DNA of 64,000 bases, from contig NW_003107089.1 in NCBI RefSeq assembly GCF_000003605.2, forward strand, positions 1,055,966-1,119,965, read 5' to 3'. Shown here piece after piece: positions 1-12,499 of this stretch. The notes under the pieces are model-generated. The model saw only the letters and a program-made list of their open reading frames with translations. It was not told the DNA's origin and did not search any database. This DNA comes from Saccoglossus kowalevskii (lineage: Eukaryota; Hemichordata; Enteropneusta; Harrimaniidae). A program made the position numbers and the translations under genes. Every line of letters starts with the position of its first letter. Within the stretch, counting starts at the first letter, position 1.

Positions 1-825
1 TTGTCAAGAAGGACATACACAGGTGGACTCAAGACAATTTTCAATTGGGTTAAACCATTCAAGTTATCAGAAATGGCACAGACAATTCTCACTTGGGTTA
101 AACTATTCAAATTGTCAGGAAGGACATACACAGGTGGGTTCAAGGCAATTCTCACTTGGGTTAAACCATTCAAATTATACAGGTGGGCTCAAGACAATTC
201 TCAGTTGGATTAAACCATTCAAATTGTCAGGGAAGGACATACACAGGTGGGCTCAAGACAATTCTCACTTGGGTTAAACCATTCAAATTGTCAGGGAAGG
301 ACATACACAGGTGGGCTCAAGACAATTCTCAGTTGGGTTAAACTTTTTAAATTGTCAAGAAGGACATACACAGGTGGACTCAAGACAATTTTCAATTGGG
401 TTAAACCATTCAAGTTATCAGAAATGGCACAGACAATTCTCACTTGGGTTAAACTATTCAAATTGTCAGGAAGGACATACACAGGTAGGTTCAAGGCAAT
501 TCTCACTTGGGTTAAACCATTCAAATTATACAGGTGGGCTCAAGACAATTCTCAGTTGGATTAAACCATTCAAATTGTCAGGGAAGGACATACACAGGTG
601 GGCTCAAGACAATTCTCAGTTGGGTTAAACCATTCAAATTATACAGATGGGCTCAAGACAATTCTCAGTTGGGTTAAACCATTAAAATTGTCAGGGAAGG
701 ACATATACAGGTGGGCTCAAGACAATTCTCAGTTGGGTTAAACCATTCAAATTGTCAGGGAAGGACATACACAGGTGGGCTCAAGACAATTCTCAGTTGG
801 GTTAAACCATTCAAATTGTCAGGGA
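1..825. repeat. Tandem array, 64-bp unit with 351-bp higher-order period (left end outside window)
   Basis: The basic unit is about 64 bp and carries GGACATACACAGGTGGGCTC, then AAGACAATTCTCAGTTGGGT, then TAAACCATTCAA. The GGACATAC landmark falls at 11, 122, 235, 299, 362, 473, 586, 699 and 763. The spacings are therefore 111, 113, 64, 63, 111, 113, 113 and 64, meaning that 64-bp monomers alternate with dimers of about 111-113 bp that contain one shortened unit. The segment from 1 recurs almost identically from 352, giving a higher-order period of 351 bp. The array already runs at base 1, so its left end is not in the window; it ends near 825 at ordinary AT-rich DNA. The open frames of 70-105 codons here read through the repeat and are not genes. 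Confidence 0.95.
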
Positions 826-1420
826 GGATATATTTGCTTACATAAATCTTGTGATTTTTTAATAATGCTAACTTCTCCCTTTTTGTGACGCAGTTAACAA
901 GAGGTTAAATGGACTTAGACTTAGCCACCACTGCTAAAACCTTGTGGAAGAAATCCCAGTATGAATTAAATATTGCCTGATCTCATGATGATCATATAAT
1001 AATAGGGCATGCAATGTAGCAATGTAAGTGACCTTGATTTCAAAATGACAAGTTAATACAAACAATTCAACCTGTAAGTAAATATTGCCACAGTGTACTA
1101 TCAGAGTGATAAGACTATAGTAGTCCTTGTTTTTCTCAATTTCCAGACAAAATGTACATGATGCCTTTTCATTGCAGTCCCTGCATGCTGTTGTCAATTA
1201 ATGAACAGCAGCTGCTTGGCCAAGATGTAGGTTTTCTATTTGTGGGTTAAATGTGACCCTAATTAGCATGTCTACAAGAGATACAAGTTTATTTATTTTT
1301 TCGTCAAAATGATTTTCATAAATGACAGGTGACAAGAAAGATCACCCTGGAATGACACACGAGTTCAGACAGCACGTGCTGAAGGAAAGTTACGATAGTT
1401 TCTCTTAAAAACAACACAAA
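826..1420. other. Unique AT-rich DNA, no gene seen
   Basis: This stretch lies between the 64-bp array and a TIR element. I see no splice-bounded coding segment, no RNA gene and no clear repeat. An 87-codon minus-strand open frame (934-1197) has no recognisable motif. Confidence 0.5.
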
Positions 1421-1837
1421 ATCGATGTCGGATAAAAAACTTATTTCCTTTAGTTTGGGGGTGGGGGGTTTTGACCTCAAAAAGTTTCCATCCTACAAAA
1501 ACGATTTTATTTTTTAATGAAGTCAAAAAAATCTTGGAGTATTTGTAGTTCTATCCACTCATGGACAGAAATAACCGAAAAGGAAAAAAAAACAACAGAA
1601 AAATGGTTTGGTTTGAGTGTAAATCTGTGCGTGAAATGAGGTGCATTTGTAAACTCTTTTACACCCACCCGACAACCAACTGCTATGCAATACTACTGTC
1701 CGATTATCAATTTGTATTTAATGGTGAATGTACATGTAGTCTGACGCCATGACCAATATTTATCAATTAAGTTTCAGTGGGGGGTAGGGGGGTTTGGAAA
1801 AAAACTAAAGGAATTAAGTTTTTTATTCGACATCGAT
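1421..1837. mobile_element. Non-autonomous TIR element (MITE-like), about 417 bp
   Basis: The left end (1421-1456) and the reverse complement of the right end (1802-1837) match over 36 bp with about two differences. Both read ATCGATGTCG, then a purine, then ATAAAAAACTTA, and continue through TTCCTTTAGTTT. G-rich tracts (GGGGGTGGGG on the left, GGGGGGTAGGGG on the right) lie just inside each arm. The interior is AT-rich and holds only a 63-codon frame of no recognisable kind, so it cannot encode a transposase. I could not find a convincing target-site duplication, and the arms may extend a few bases further out (CAAAA on each side, with a one-base gap). The superfamily is not assigned. It could also be a simple long inverted repeat, but the arm length and spacing fit a MITE. 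Confidence 0.75.
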
Positions 1838-4800
1838 CTTTTGACGTCGTCCCTAAGCAAGTGCGGTAACGGTTTTCATTCATTCATGCATTGCATGGAA
1901 AATGGTCCAATAATACTGAAACATGCCAGATTATTGTTTTTTTCTGCATTTTCGTAGGCCGACCCTTTCTCCAGCAAAACAACTTGCCATTCACATTGTA
2001 GAATACCACGTGTGAACTCTGGAACTTTAAAGTCACATGATTACCAATCACCCCAACATATATACTGTATTTGAGATATACCGAGAATGGAATGAGGAAT
2101 TCTGGTACACTAACTAAATAACATGCAGCATAGTTTGGGGAGATGATGACAATTTATTTTCCTTCAGTAACACCTACAAGTTTGAATTTATTGGAGACTC
2201 TTTGAAGCAGAGTTCTCTCTATGCATTTTTTTTTGTTCAACTAGCAGGGTAACAATCAATTAGGTTTCTTTAATTCATAAAATATTTAATGAAGCCACTC
2301 AGTTAATTAGCAATGATGTGGAATCTACCCTTAGCTGTAAAGAGAAAAAGACAAAGCTGGTATATCTTCTGATATTTTGCTAACATCAGTCAAACCACTT
2401 GATCCAGCGTGTCCTGCGTAAAATTGACAGTTTTTTTAATTTTATTTTTCCTTCATTTCAGTGCATTTGCCACTGTGATTGAAAAAATGAATAGAGAAAA
2501 TGAGATACAGAATAAAAGAAGCAAAAGTATGGTGGCCATACAAAAACTATGAAAGCAACACATGACATTCAGGGCTGATTGAATATTCGTGACAATGGTG
2601 GGCACTGGATGGCTTAGTTGTATTGGTCGGGCTATTACTAACTTGATTCTATCAGTCACAATCAATCAAAGTCAATGGCAGGCGAATGATATGAAAGCTG
2701 AATTAAAAAATAAATTATGTAAAGTGGTAGGGGGGAGGGGGAATCTGAATACATGTCCCCATACCTAATTAACGTAGAGATTATCGCCTGCATCGAGATG
2801 ACAATCATAGGACGCTGAGCAATTTAAGTAAATTGCAAACCTCCAATTGTGCATCACACACAACACCGAGTATAATTCAGAATTTAAGTTCAAGTTCAAT
2901 TTTGAACTTAGTGATTAGTCACTGATGATTGTCACAGGGTCACGCAGTACAAGTTATAAGACATGCACAGAGTTAGGTTGATATATTTGCAGGCTTGTTT
3001 TTTTTTTTTAGCTTATCTTATCTTTATACAATATGATTAAAAATATTACACTAAATTGAATATTAATACACAAATCAACTTATCTGAGTTGAGAGGGCAC
3101 CCATAATCAAGGCAAAAATTGATTAAATTGACTTGGCATTATAGGAATAATGTTATAGGAATATTAAGGACATCAAGGCAATGCCTTCGTCAAGTTCAAT
3201 AATATGCAGGGCTTGAACTTGACAAGACAACAAGTGGAGTTTCATAGTTTTGTATGTATGTATCTATAAATCTACATACTGTAATAGCCCATTAGTCCAC
3301 CGTTCATCCATCCAATCTCCAAATTTGTCTTTTGACCCCCCTCCCCAATCAAACTGACCGATTTAACATACAAAAGCATGACAAAATCTGGTCTGCATGC
3401 AAAGGCTGCGAGTTGAGCATCAGCAACTCGTTATTATCAACAGTAACCACACAATGGGTGAAAATTAGCAAGTGTGGTGCGACTATGACACTCCGAAAAG
3501 AGACAAAATTGGCATAATTTAGCAAGATAATTGGCTTGCTGATTCCACATAATGCATTAGTGTGTTAACACATGTCAATTACTGGCACCGTTTTTCAATA
3601 TGTATAGTTGGCCAATTGACATTCCTGTAAATTGCTTCATCTGCCTTCTCACTATTGTAACAGAGATCAAATAATCTTTCAAGTTATTAATAACCCGCCT
3701 TTTCATGATGACAATCTTTATTTTGATAAAAAGCTTCAAAAAAAAAATGTCAAAAAGGACAAGAGACTTGTTGACAGGTGAGGTTCATACAACTATCACC
3801 CACAACTATATAGAAGTGAGCGGTTAATTTTTATAAAAAACAGTCGGTTACATCTAGGACCCAGGGGTTATCGCAATAAGTCAGTAGTTTGATTTATTAA
3901 TCCGGATAAAGTTGTATGAATAGACAAGTCTGCAAAGAGTAAACAGAGACATCTAAGTAATCAAACATGTTTTGAACTTTTCCCACAGAAAATTAAATGC
4001 CATGTTTGTGTGTGATGTGAGTCAAGGAGTGCTGCTGATATGAGGAGACTCTAGCAGGTACCTTTGAACCGACTATTGAGTAAAACTCATTGCATCGGTC
4101 GATTCAGGTTAGTTGATTACACAGTAACACGAGTATGGTATCAAAAGCAGCTATACCATCCATCAAAGAAAAAAAAAACACATCGATATTACAGTTAAGC
4201 AAATTAATCATCTAGTATTTGGTAAATAGTCTACAGCTATACGGAAGTCGCCAAGATACACTAACCGGCTGTAGGTATTCGAGTTAAAGGTGGAGAGCTT
4301 ACAATAGGGCAGGGAAGTCATCGCTCTTGTGCTCTTTTTCTCACACACACATCCCTGATAATACACTGTCAAGCGGAATCAACCTCAATTTGTTAGATTG
4401 CAGGAGACGAAGACGGGGGAAATTCATGATTGCGAATTATGACAGGTCATTCATAATCCGACTCTAATAACTAGTCAGCAACTCACCCCCGCGTACTTAA
4501 ATATCAGCCTGGCAAATTTCATCACCAATTTGAGCTGTCATTTGCGAATGTAATGTCTTTAAGCTGATATGAAAATCTGAACTATAAACGAGATATTTAT
4601 TAGTATGGACCGCGTTTAATGTAAAATATGATGTCTGAGCAATCACCTGTGGGGACCTCTGCCATGCTATTAACAACCTAAAAGCCCTTAATATTACTAA
4701 ACAGGCATTTTTTCATTAAAGTATTAAGGCTGGTGTCAACAACAGTATTAACTAGTCGCCAAAGGGTGCGCTGCTGTGATTGAGGTTTAATATTTGGTTG

Positions 4801-7800
4801 GTCATAAAAACTTGACTTTCTGACTGAGTTATCATTATTCCTTGGCTAAAGGGCTGTCACAGAATGATGATGGATTCGTGAGTTAAACGTTCTAATAAGA
4901 TGACGGATGATAGGATGAAGCGAATTTGCAGTAATAGCAACTTCTAACAAACTTAGTGCCTGAGAAACGCAACTCTTTAGCTGTGAAGCAATTTATTCTC
5001 ATAAATAAATGTGGGGCTAAACGAGATTTACGCGGACTTATTTTAAATTTCAGTATACATATATCGATAAATATGAAGAGCTGTCAATTCTTGAATGTTA
5101 TACATTGAACCACAGAGAAGGAGGGAGGGACAAAAGGACAGAGGAAGAGGACGAGAAAGAGAAAGGCTGAATATTCAACCTGAATACGCTGCAAATATAG
5201 GAACAATAATTTGGTACGCTGTTATGATATTGAAGTGCAGTGTCGTTTCCTTCCTCAGGTATGCATGAAGCCAAAACTTTCATTTCCTCACCTAATTTCC
5301 TATGCATAAATAACACAAAAAGAGATTAAAGTCAAACTAATATGAAGAGAGATTAAATTTACATAATCCTAATTCGTGAAAATGTTAACTTCTGATCATT
5401 TTTTTTTTTCATTTATGACTTGGCATGCGTTAATTCACAAATCACGGTGTATATTAATGATATTCGCGCAAAGATTAGCCCTCTGAGACAGTTTAATTTA
5501 GAAAATTTAAGTCATTATGTATTCATATTATTTTTGTGTGCGGAGTTATATATTAGTGTGATTAAGTTGAAAAGAAAATAATGGCCATTTGCTGTAAGCC
5601 ACAATATGTAGTAATGGTGGTATACATCAGTAGTACAACAGACTGTCGACCTTTTAAAATACCGTTGTCGATATGCTTGAATTTCTTGTACACTGGGGGC
5701 AGGGGTATGTATTTTACATGTATTGTAAGAGACTCATATCACACAAAATATATCACTATACTATGGAGGCACTTTGCTACATAGTTCACACATTTAAAAA
5801 CAAAAATTCTCAAAATAAAAAAGAACTAACTTTTTAGTTAAATTAAAACATACAAATTTTAAATGGATCTTCTCGATATACACATCCTGCCTCCCACTGA
5901 ATGTAAAATGACTAACAAACAACACAATTTTTCCCCCCAAAATTTTCTATATAATTATCTCTAACTTCAATAATAATTTTGGACCAAATGCAACAGAATT
6001 TCTACTACCTGTCAATTTTATTCAAAAGCTTGGACGAATTTAGTCAGCATCTTTGTTAATATTACGGTAAACAAGAAATTTTTATCAGAAGGTTTTATAA
6101 TTTTATAATTTTAAGGTATGTGCAACAACTGAATTTTACAAAAGCAACTGTTACTTCCTGTCTAAAGAATTCCAATGTTCACAGTTACATAATTTCATCA
6201 ATTTTCTAAACTTGTGTAATTTTTGAAAATCTCAAGTGAATTTAAAATGGTGATGATGTAACAATGGTGATGAATACACTGATGAATACAAGGGACATCC
6301 CTTGGACATTGTTTTATGCAAATTATCAAAAGTGCTAGTTGCAACATAGCGCAAGTTTTGTACATGTTTTGTATGACACATGTTGTAAACATTGTTCGTG
6401 ACTCAAGTGAAACACAGAGACTGCAGTGCTTTAACAATTTTTTTGTATATCAATTTTCTCATGCCTATTTTTTTCACATTGAGGTTAAATAACCCAGACA
6501 ATTATAACACTTAAAATCTGCATTTTGTGTGGTTACTTCATCACAGAATTCAACAAAAAAGTGTCACCTTACTTAATGCACACATAGCCACCTACCAAGA
6601 TATATATTTCTACGCCTCTTAAAAATTTAACGCAAACTTGAAAATTATATCGCAATTAAAGTAAAAGAGTATCCTATCTCGTCACTCCAAATGCTGCGCT
6701 CGGCAAATAATACTTATTTCCTGAGTGAAATTATTACTAAACACGACTCCCGCAACTCTGAAGATCTTTGTTCTAAGTGTCTCAATGTTTAACCTGAAAA
6801 ATTGAGACGAGAGATGGAAAACTGGGAGATGAGCTCCACAGAGAATAACCAGTAGAAATTTGATTATCAAAAGTAATGACTTACTATCGGAAATATTATA
6901 ACCCTGACACTAAATAGAGCATTTCCATAAATAATATTTGATATAAATGTCCCTTTCATAGCCTATTAAATAGCTTGAGTTAACATTTTTGTTGATTCGG
7001 AGCTGGTACCATGGGCTATTAAAATGGAATATTAATGTATGATATTAGGTTGAAGCTCCATCAATTATGGGGGCTATGGTACTTATGACAGCACCATCGG
7101 GGGATGTCAACGAAGAGCTATTGGTATTTAGTCCAACTCCTGTTGCGATCGCGTCTATAGAGAATGAAACACACCCACTGGGCCCTGTGGTTTGCCTGCG
7201 TCATTTGCCTTACAGTGAATAGAGAAATGAAGGCTTTTTAGTAAAATCACTCCATTCCTGTGGTTATTTTGGTTGAAACCACATCAATTTGATACGACAT
7301 CCTGTTGCACTTTTCGCTTTAGGTGCATTAAGTCATTTTTCATCTTGCCTATTTACTGACGTCGGGGAATTGGAAATACAAAATTTTGAGAAAATAAAAA
7401 AAATTAGAATAATACTAGTCAGGGCTGTTCAAACACAAATTGCACAACGGTGTTCACGTCTTCCTGAATACACAGCAAATACATAAACCTGTTTCACAAA
7501 GCAATCAAAGCATACAATAATTGTGATAATAGTTTTTACATTTTTGAAGGGATTCAAAGCTCAATTTTTCTCTCTCTTCAGTTGTGACACCTTTACATTG
7601 TAGGGTCACCAAGCAGCACTCTACGTCTAAAAGCTAAAATATTTTAATTGACATATCACATGAAAAATTGCTTTCAGGCTGCTGTTTAATAACCGTGTAG
7701 AGGAGAACACCGTATTCAATAACAAGTTGAAAGGCGAACGGAAATAATATTTTTTTTTTACTTCAGCTCTTAATTTTGACTACTTTTTCGGATTTGATGA

Positions 7801-10070
7801 GCACTGAAAGAGTTGAAAGAAATGTGTCATGAAACAATTCATATTTCATTGATTATTTCTTTTTTCTCTTTCCTTTTTAATATTTAGACAGGCATGAAAT
7901 TAACGTGCTTGCGTCTCTGCAACCGTCACATCGCACGCATTTACGGTTAATGGAGCAGGAAACATGCAAATATTGATAAAACATGACTTTTGAGATGGTG
8001 TTGCCCATTCCTCTAGGGCATGTAATGAACCATAGTGAAAGTTTCTGCGTTTCTCAATACTTCAAGGTCAGTGCAACTAACTTGAATATGAATTTGGATC
8101 ATTTTGATGACTTTTTTCCCACAACTGAAATGAAATGAAAAACAGCATGAGAGATCAAAGTGACTTGCACTCTAATTCAAAGATTATGATTTTCAACTTT
8201 ATTAAATGCGTCACAAAAGCATCGCATCATTTCACACATTAATTGTGTGACGACTACACCAAAAGAATATTATTTGGACTAGTTTTGCAAAGCAAATAAG
8301 AAAAGTACAAAGCATAGGTCTGTATTTATAGCTGTATTAATCAAAATGGGGAAAAAAAATTGTTGCTTGTGAAGAACGTGCATACAAAGACGGTCAAACT
8401 CAATTGGAAACAGTTCATCCATGCCACACTTGAAAATGAACGGCAAATCAGTGCCTCGGACAAAGAGCAGTAACAACATAACAAAATTAAAGAGGTGTTT
8501 AGTGGGTTTTTTCGTTGAATATCATTGATTAAAAAAAACGTTGAAATTTTAAAATTTATTTAATAATTATTTAATTGTGGAGTGCCAAAAAAAAACAATA
8601 CAATAAATTGTAATATATTTATTTGCATCTATTATTCTACTATTAACTGTTGAAAGCCTTCATGGAAGGTCGAAATGAATGGGAAAAAACGGCATCAGCA
8701 TCAAACAATAGGACATAGAACATTCAATTTACAATTACTGCACGATAAGTTTAATTTTGCATACTATTCGCCAACTTTCTTTCGTTGATATTAGACTTTA
8801 AATGTTCCAAATGTAGTGGTTTTGATCAATATAGAAAAAACAAACGCTGTTTTATTTTGAGAAAGGTGACAAATGTTGACTTAAGACTGTTTCCAAAACA
8901 AAAAACAGTTTTGGCTTGGTGATGGGCAAAGTATATGTACAAAGTATTTTTTTTTTTCATGAAAAAAATTTTTTTTTTACCCAATACAGGGACACTAACC
9001 ATAATCAAAAAGAATGGAATGATGAACAGAAACACAAACAGAATTTTCTGCATCATATACATTTCTCTCTGTGGCTATCGTTGACATCAATAACTCACAT
9101 TTGAATGAAACTAAAAGTACAAGAATGAAAAATCCCTCATTACAGTAGCTTTAATTTGTTGAGACAGGTGAAAGTCAGGCCAACCATCAACTAGAGGTGA
9201 GAAAGAACAATCAAACAATATTTACGTTGGTTACTAGTGAGGTGATGATACACAATGAAAAATAATAATAATGAGTTATTCCCACCCACTGAATAAGTGC
9301 TGTGGTGAAAAAACGTGGATGACATTAATTGCATTACTAATCTAGACAAAGATACCGTGGCATTGGCATCAATCACATCACAAAGCATAACACATTAAGG
9401 AATCTGTATGCAATGACAGATTTCTAATAACATATCACACAATTGCAGCAATAGGGGGGCTTCGTATTGGATACCTTGAAAACACATGGCGGGCCTTTCC
9501 CACTGTGTTGGGTGGCCTTTAAACACATTTAATTTATGAGAAACCAAATCAAACTCCTTACTCCTTTTTTTAGAAATAGCACACTAATATTATCATAGAT
9601 GATTATTACGAAATAAGAAATAATTGCATTAATATTAATTTTTATTGAAGCAATATTGATCATATTTCAAACCAGTATAGAAATCTCCTAACAGTACACT
9701 CAAAGGGGCACGTTTTATCAACTGGAAAAGGAAGAGTAAACAACATTTCTGAACTGCTTATGCCAAGTATCACATACATGGGCTGTACAAAAAGATAGAC
9801 TACACAATTTACACTTAGTAACGTAATGAGCTATAAGGTAGTTCAATACCATTAAAAATTGATAATAGCAAATCGTTCAAAAATTGTTCTGTGATGGTTC
9901 ACATAAAAGCGAGTCATTCATATTTAAAGTTTTTACAGAGAAAGAAAAAAACTATGCAAAATAATTCAAAAAATTTTCCATAGGAATCTATGTAACCACA
10001 TTATTCTATGGATAATTTATATTAATATTCAAAATTATTTAATTTCTCATGACAGCATATATGTAGGCCT
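1838..10070. other. Long unique AT-rich stretch without a recognisable gene
   Basis: About 8.2 kb with frequent stops in all frames. Open frames of 60-80 codons occur on both strands, but none carries a known motif or good splice borders. Local structures include a hairpin at 3189-3223 and a palindrome at 2892-2909. An FTZ-F1/ERR-type half-site TCAAGGTCA lies at 8062-8070, which can occur by chance in a window this size. Homopolymer A and T tracts are common, for example near 8950-8980. Parts of the 4.3-5.0 kb segment look non-repetitive and may be intron or regulatory DNA, but nothing seen here proves that. Confidence 0.5.
3189..3223. repeat. Perfect 11-bp inverted repeat (hairpin)
   Basis: The arms GTCAAGTTCAA (3189-3199) and TTGAACTTGAC (3213-3223) are exact reverse complements around a 13-base loop. 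The same TTGAACTT/AAGTTCAA word makes a second palindrome 300 bp upstream at 2892-2909. No flanking coding region or poly-T tract suggests a processed RNA, so its role is unknown. Confidence 0.8.
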
Positions 10071-10118
10071 CATAACACTACATATCATAACACTACATAT
10101 CATAACACTACATATCAT
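10071..10118. repeat. 15-bp tandem repeat, about 3.2 copies
   Basis: The unit CATAACACTACATAT repeats without change from 10071, 10086 and 10101, with a partial CAT at the end. It lies 270 bp before the 20-bp minisatellite but is unrelated in sequence. Confidence 0.9.
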
Positions 10119-10385
10119 TTTTTCAACATAGGTGACCAAACAAAATTTGATGAAATGTTTCTGTCATAGAAACCAATTGTAAACTACTCAAAACATGCAT
10201 TTTTGATAAATTTTTGAGGTTGTTTCAGTGATGATATATTTTTATTTCAGAGCTTTGAACATTACAGTAACCTAAACCCTATTGGCTTGAATTTGAAGAT
10301 TTCTCAGTATGTTATTAATGGTAGCAAACTACCCTAATGCATTTTGCATTATTCAAATCACTGATGTTACATGCAGGAAATGTGT

Positions 10386-11446
10386 CCCATATGCCGATAG
10401 TCACAACTACATGTGGATGGTCACAACCATATGCCAATAGGACACAACCACATACCCATGGTTTACAACCACATGTCGATAGTTACAACCACATGCCGAT
10501 AGTCACAACCACATGCCCATGGTTACAACTACATGCCCATGGTCACAACCACATGCCCATGGTCACAACTAGACACCCATGGTCACAACCACTCGCCCAT
10601 GGTCACAATCACATGCCCATGATCACAACCACATGCCGATAGTCACAACCACTCGCCCATGGTCACAACCACTCGCCCCATGGTCAAAACCACTCGCCCA
10701 TGGTCACAACCACATGCCAATGGTCACAACCAATCGCCCATGGTCACAACCATATGCCCATGGTCACAACCACTCGCCCCATGGTCACAATCACATGCCG
10801 ATAGTCACAACCACATGCCCATGGTCACAACCACTTGCCCATGGTTACAACCACTAGCCCATGGTCACAACCACTCGTACCCATGGCCACAACCACTTGC
10901 CCATGGTCACAACCACTTGCCCATGGTCACAACCACTTGCCCATGGTCACAACCACATGCCCATGGTCACAACCACTCGCCCATGGTCACAACCACTCGC
11001 CCATGGTCACAACCACATGCCAATGGTCACAACCACATGCCGATAGTCACAACCACACAACTATATGCCAATGATCACAACCACATGTCGATAGTCACAA
11101 CCACACAACTATATGCCAATGGTCACAACCACATGCCGATAGTCACAACCACACAACTATATGCCAATGATCACAACCACTTGCCCATGGTCACAACCAC
11201 TCGCCCATGGTCACAACCACATGCCAATGGTCACAACTACATGCCCATGCTCACAAGCTCGCACCCATGCTAACAACCACACACCCATGATCACAACCTC
11301 ATGCCAATGGGCACAACCACATGCCCATGGGCACAACCACATACTAATGGCCACAACCACATGCTCACAATCACATGCCCATGGTTACAACCACATGCCA
11401 ATGCTCACAACCACATGCCCATGGTTACAACCACATGCCCATGGTT
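10386..11446. repeat. 20-bp minisatellite, about 53 copies
   Basis: The consensus unit is CCATGGTCACAACCACATGC. Variants carry CTCGC for CATGC and GATAGTC for CATGGTC, and occasional units gain one base (CGCCCCATGG). Near 11045-11170 a compound unit of about 49 bp containing ACACAACTATATGCC is itself repeated three times, a local higher-order structure. The period is not a multiple of three and the unit contains no stop in any forward frame, so all three frames stay open for long runs (the longest is 204 codons) and give the same 20-residue cycle with words such as MVTTTRPWSQPLAHGHNH. I see no splice borders, so a repeat explains the open frames better than a gene. Copies at the edges are more diverged than central ones, as expected of unequal exchange. 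Confidence 0.93.
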
Positions 11447-12483
11447 TAAAACATTTTGCGCCTACATAGCCAAAATGAAAAAGGAAAAATGGTGTTAGCA
11501 GGTGATCAAAAAATCTCATAGTTTCCTATTTCAATTAGAGAAATTATTATTCATATCAGGTGTGTCTATAATTGATACAAATTATATAACTAACGAAAGC
11601 AACATGAAGTTAAACAGCAGTTTAATAGGCTTGATTAAATTTTTTTTAAATGCTCTTTAAAACTACTTGATAGTATCCAGAGCAGTATGAACCCCCTCTA
11701 CTAAACCTTGCCCTTAGGGCCTGACCCAAAAACAGCAACAAACACAGTCTGAAATCTAATAAACATTACTGCTACTATTATCATAATACATATAAGTAGG
11801 TTTATCCCCAATGTGTGTATAACAATTTATGCTTTATAAACATGGCATACTCAAGTCATCCGAGATTCCACCTGTAATCAATAGTTGTCTTGATTTGTGT
11901 GTAAGCATACAGGCTTATAAGACTGACAACATAATAATTCAGACAAAACAGACTGTCTTTGTGGGTGCGGAGGCGTTACAGCACCGGGTGACAAGTTAAT
12001 AACGATAACATATCCCCTAGTATTTAAACGGGCACTGACCCATTTCCATTTCTGGGGGAATTAATATGCGCTCACAACAGGCATATTCACACCCATGAGA
12101 AACAATTAGTTTTGATTTGGTAATAACGATTTCAAGGGTTGTCTGTAAGCGTTGCCCCATGCATTGTCTGCTGGGGCATCAGGTGAGCAACCTGTGCCAT
12201 GTGCGTCCACCTTTGACAGCCACTTCAACAGCCTAATCTTCTTGAATGATGTGTGTGGCCATTGTGCAGGAAAAAAATGTTATTTGGTGTTATTGGCAGG
12301 GATGTCATGCTGATAACATCTACGTGGGTGAGCAATGTACGAAAATGGGAGTTGGTAAATGCGGGAGCGAATCAATTAACGTGCGTACTTGATTAAATTG
12401 TTTGTTTATTATTAAACGGCAGTGAACCTGAGGCATCATCTCACCTGCATTCATCGTCTACCCGAGTGTTCCAAGGCAGAGAC
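11447..12483. other. Unique DNA, possibly conserved non-coding
   Basis: No open frame longer than about 60 codons and no repeat is seen. From about 11950 to 12480 the sequence is less AT-rich and free of simple repeats. It contains sites that resemble developmental transcription-factor words, such as TTTGACAG and TTGTTTGTTTATT. This is only suggestive; conservation would have to be measured. Confidence 0.35.
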
Positions 12484-12499
12484 GGTTGTCTTGGCAACC
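12484..12499. promoter_or_regulatory. Candidate RFX-binding X-box
   Basis: GGTTGTCTTGGCAACC is an imperfect palindrome with a single mismatched pair between its two 7-base arms. It fits the RFX X-box form GTTNYC-NN-GRNAAC. In animals RFX proteins bind such sites near ciliary genes and in enhancers. No promoter or first exon is visible next to it, so it would be a distal or intronic site if used. The match is seen in the sequence; the function is inferred. Confidence 0.45.

Noticed and set aside
10659-11273. 204-codon open frame with repeating MVTTTRPWSQPLAHGHNH-like products
   Set aside because: A by-product of a 20-bp minisatellite that is open in all three forward frames; no splice or promoter signals.
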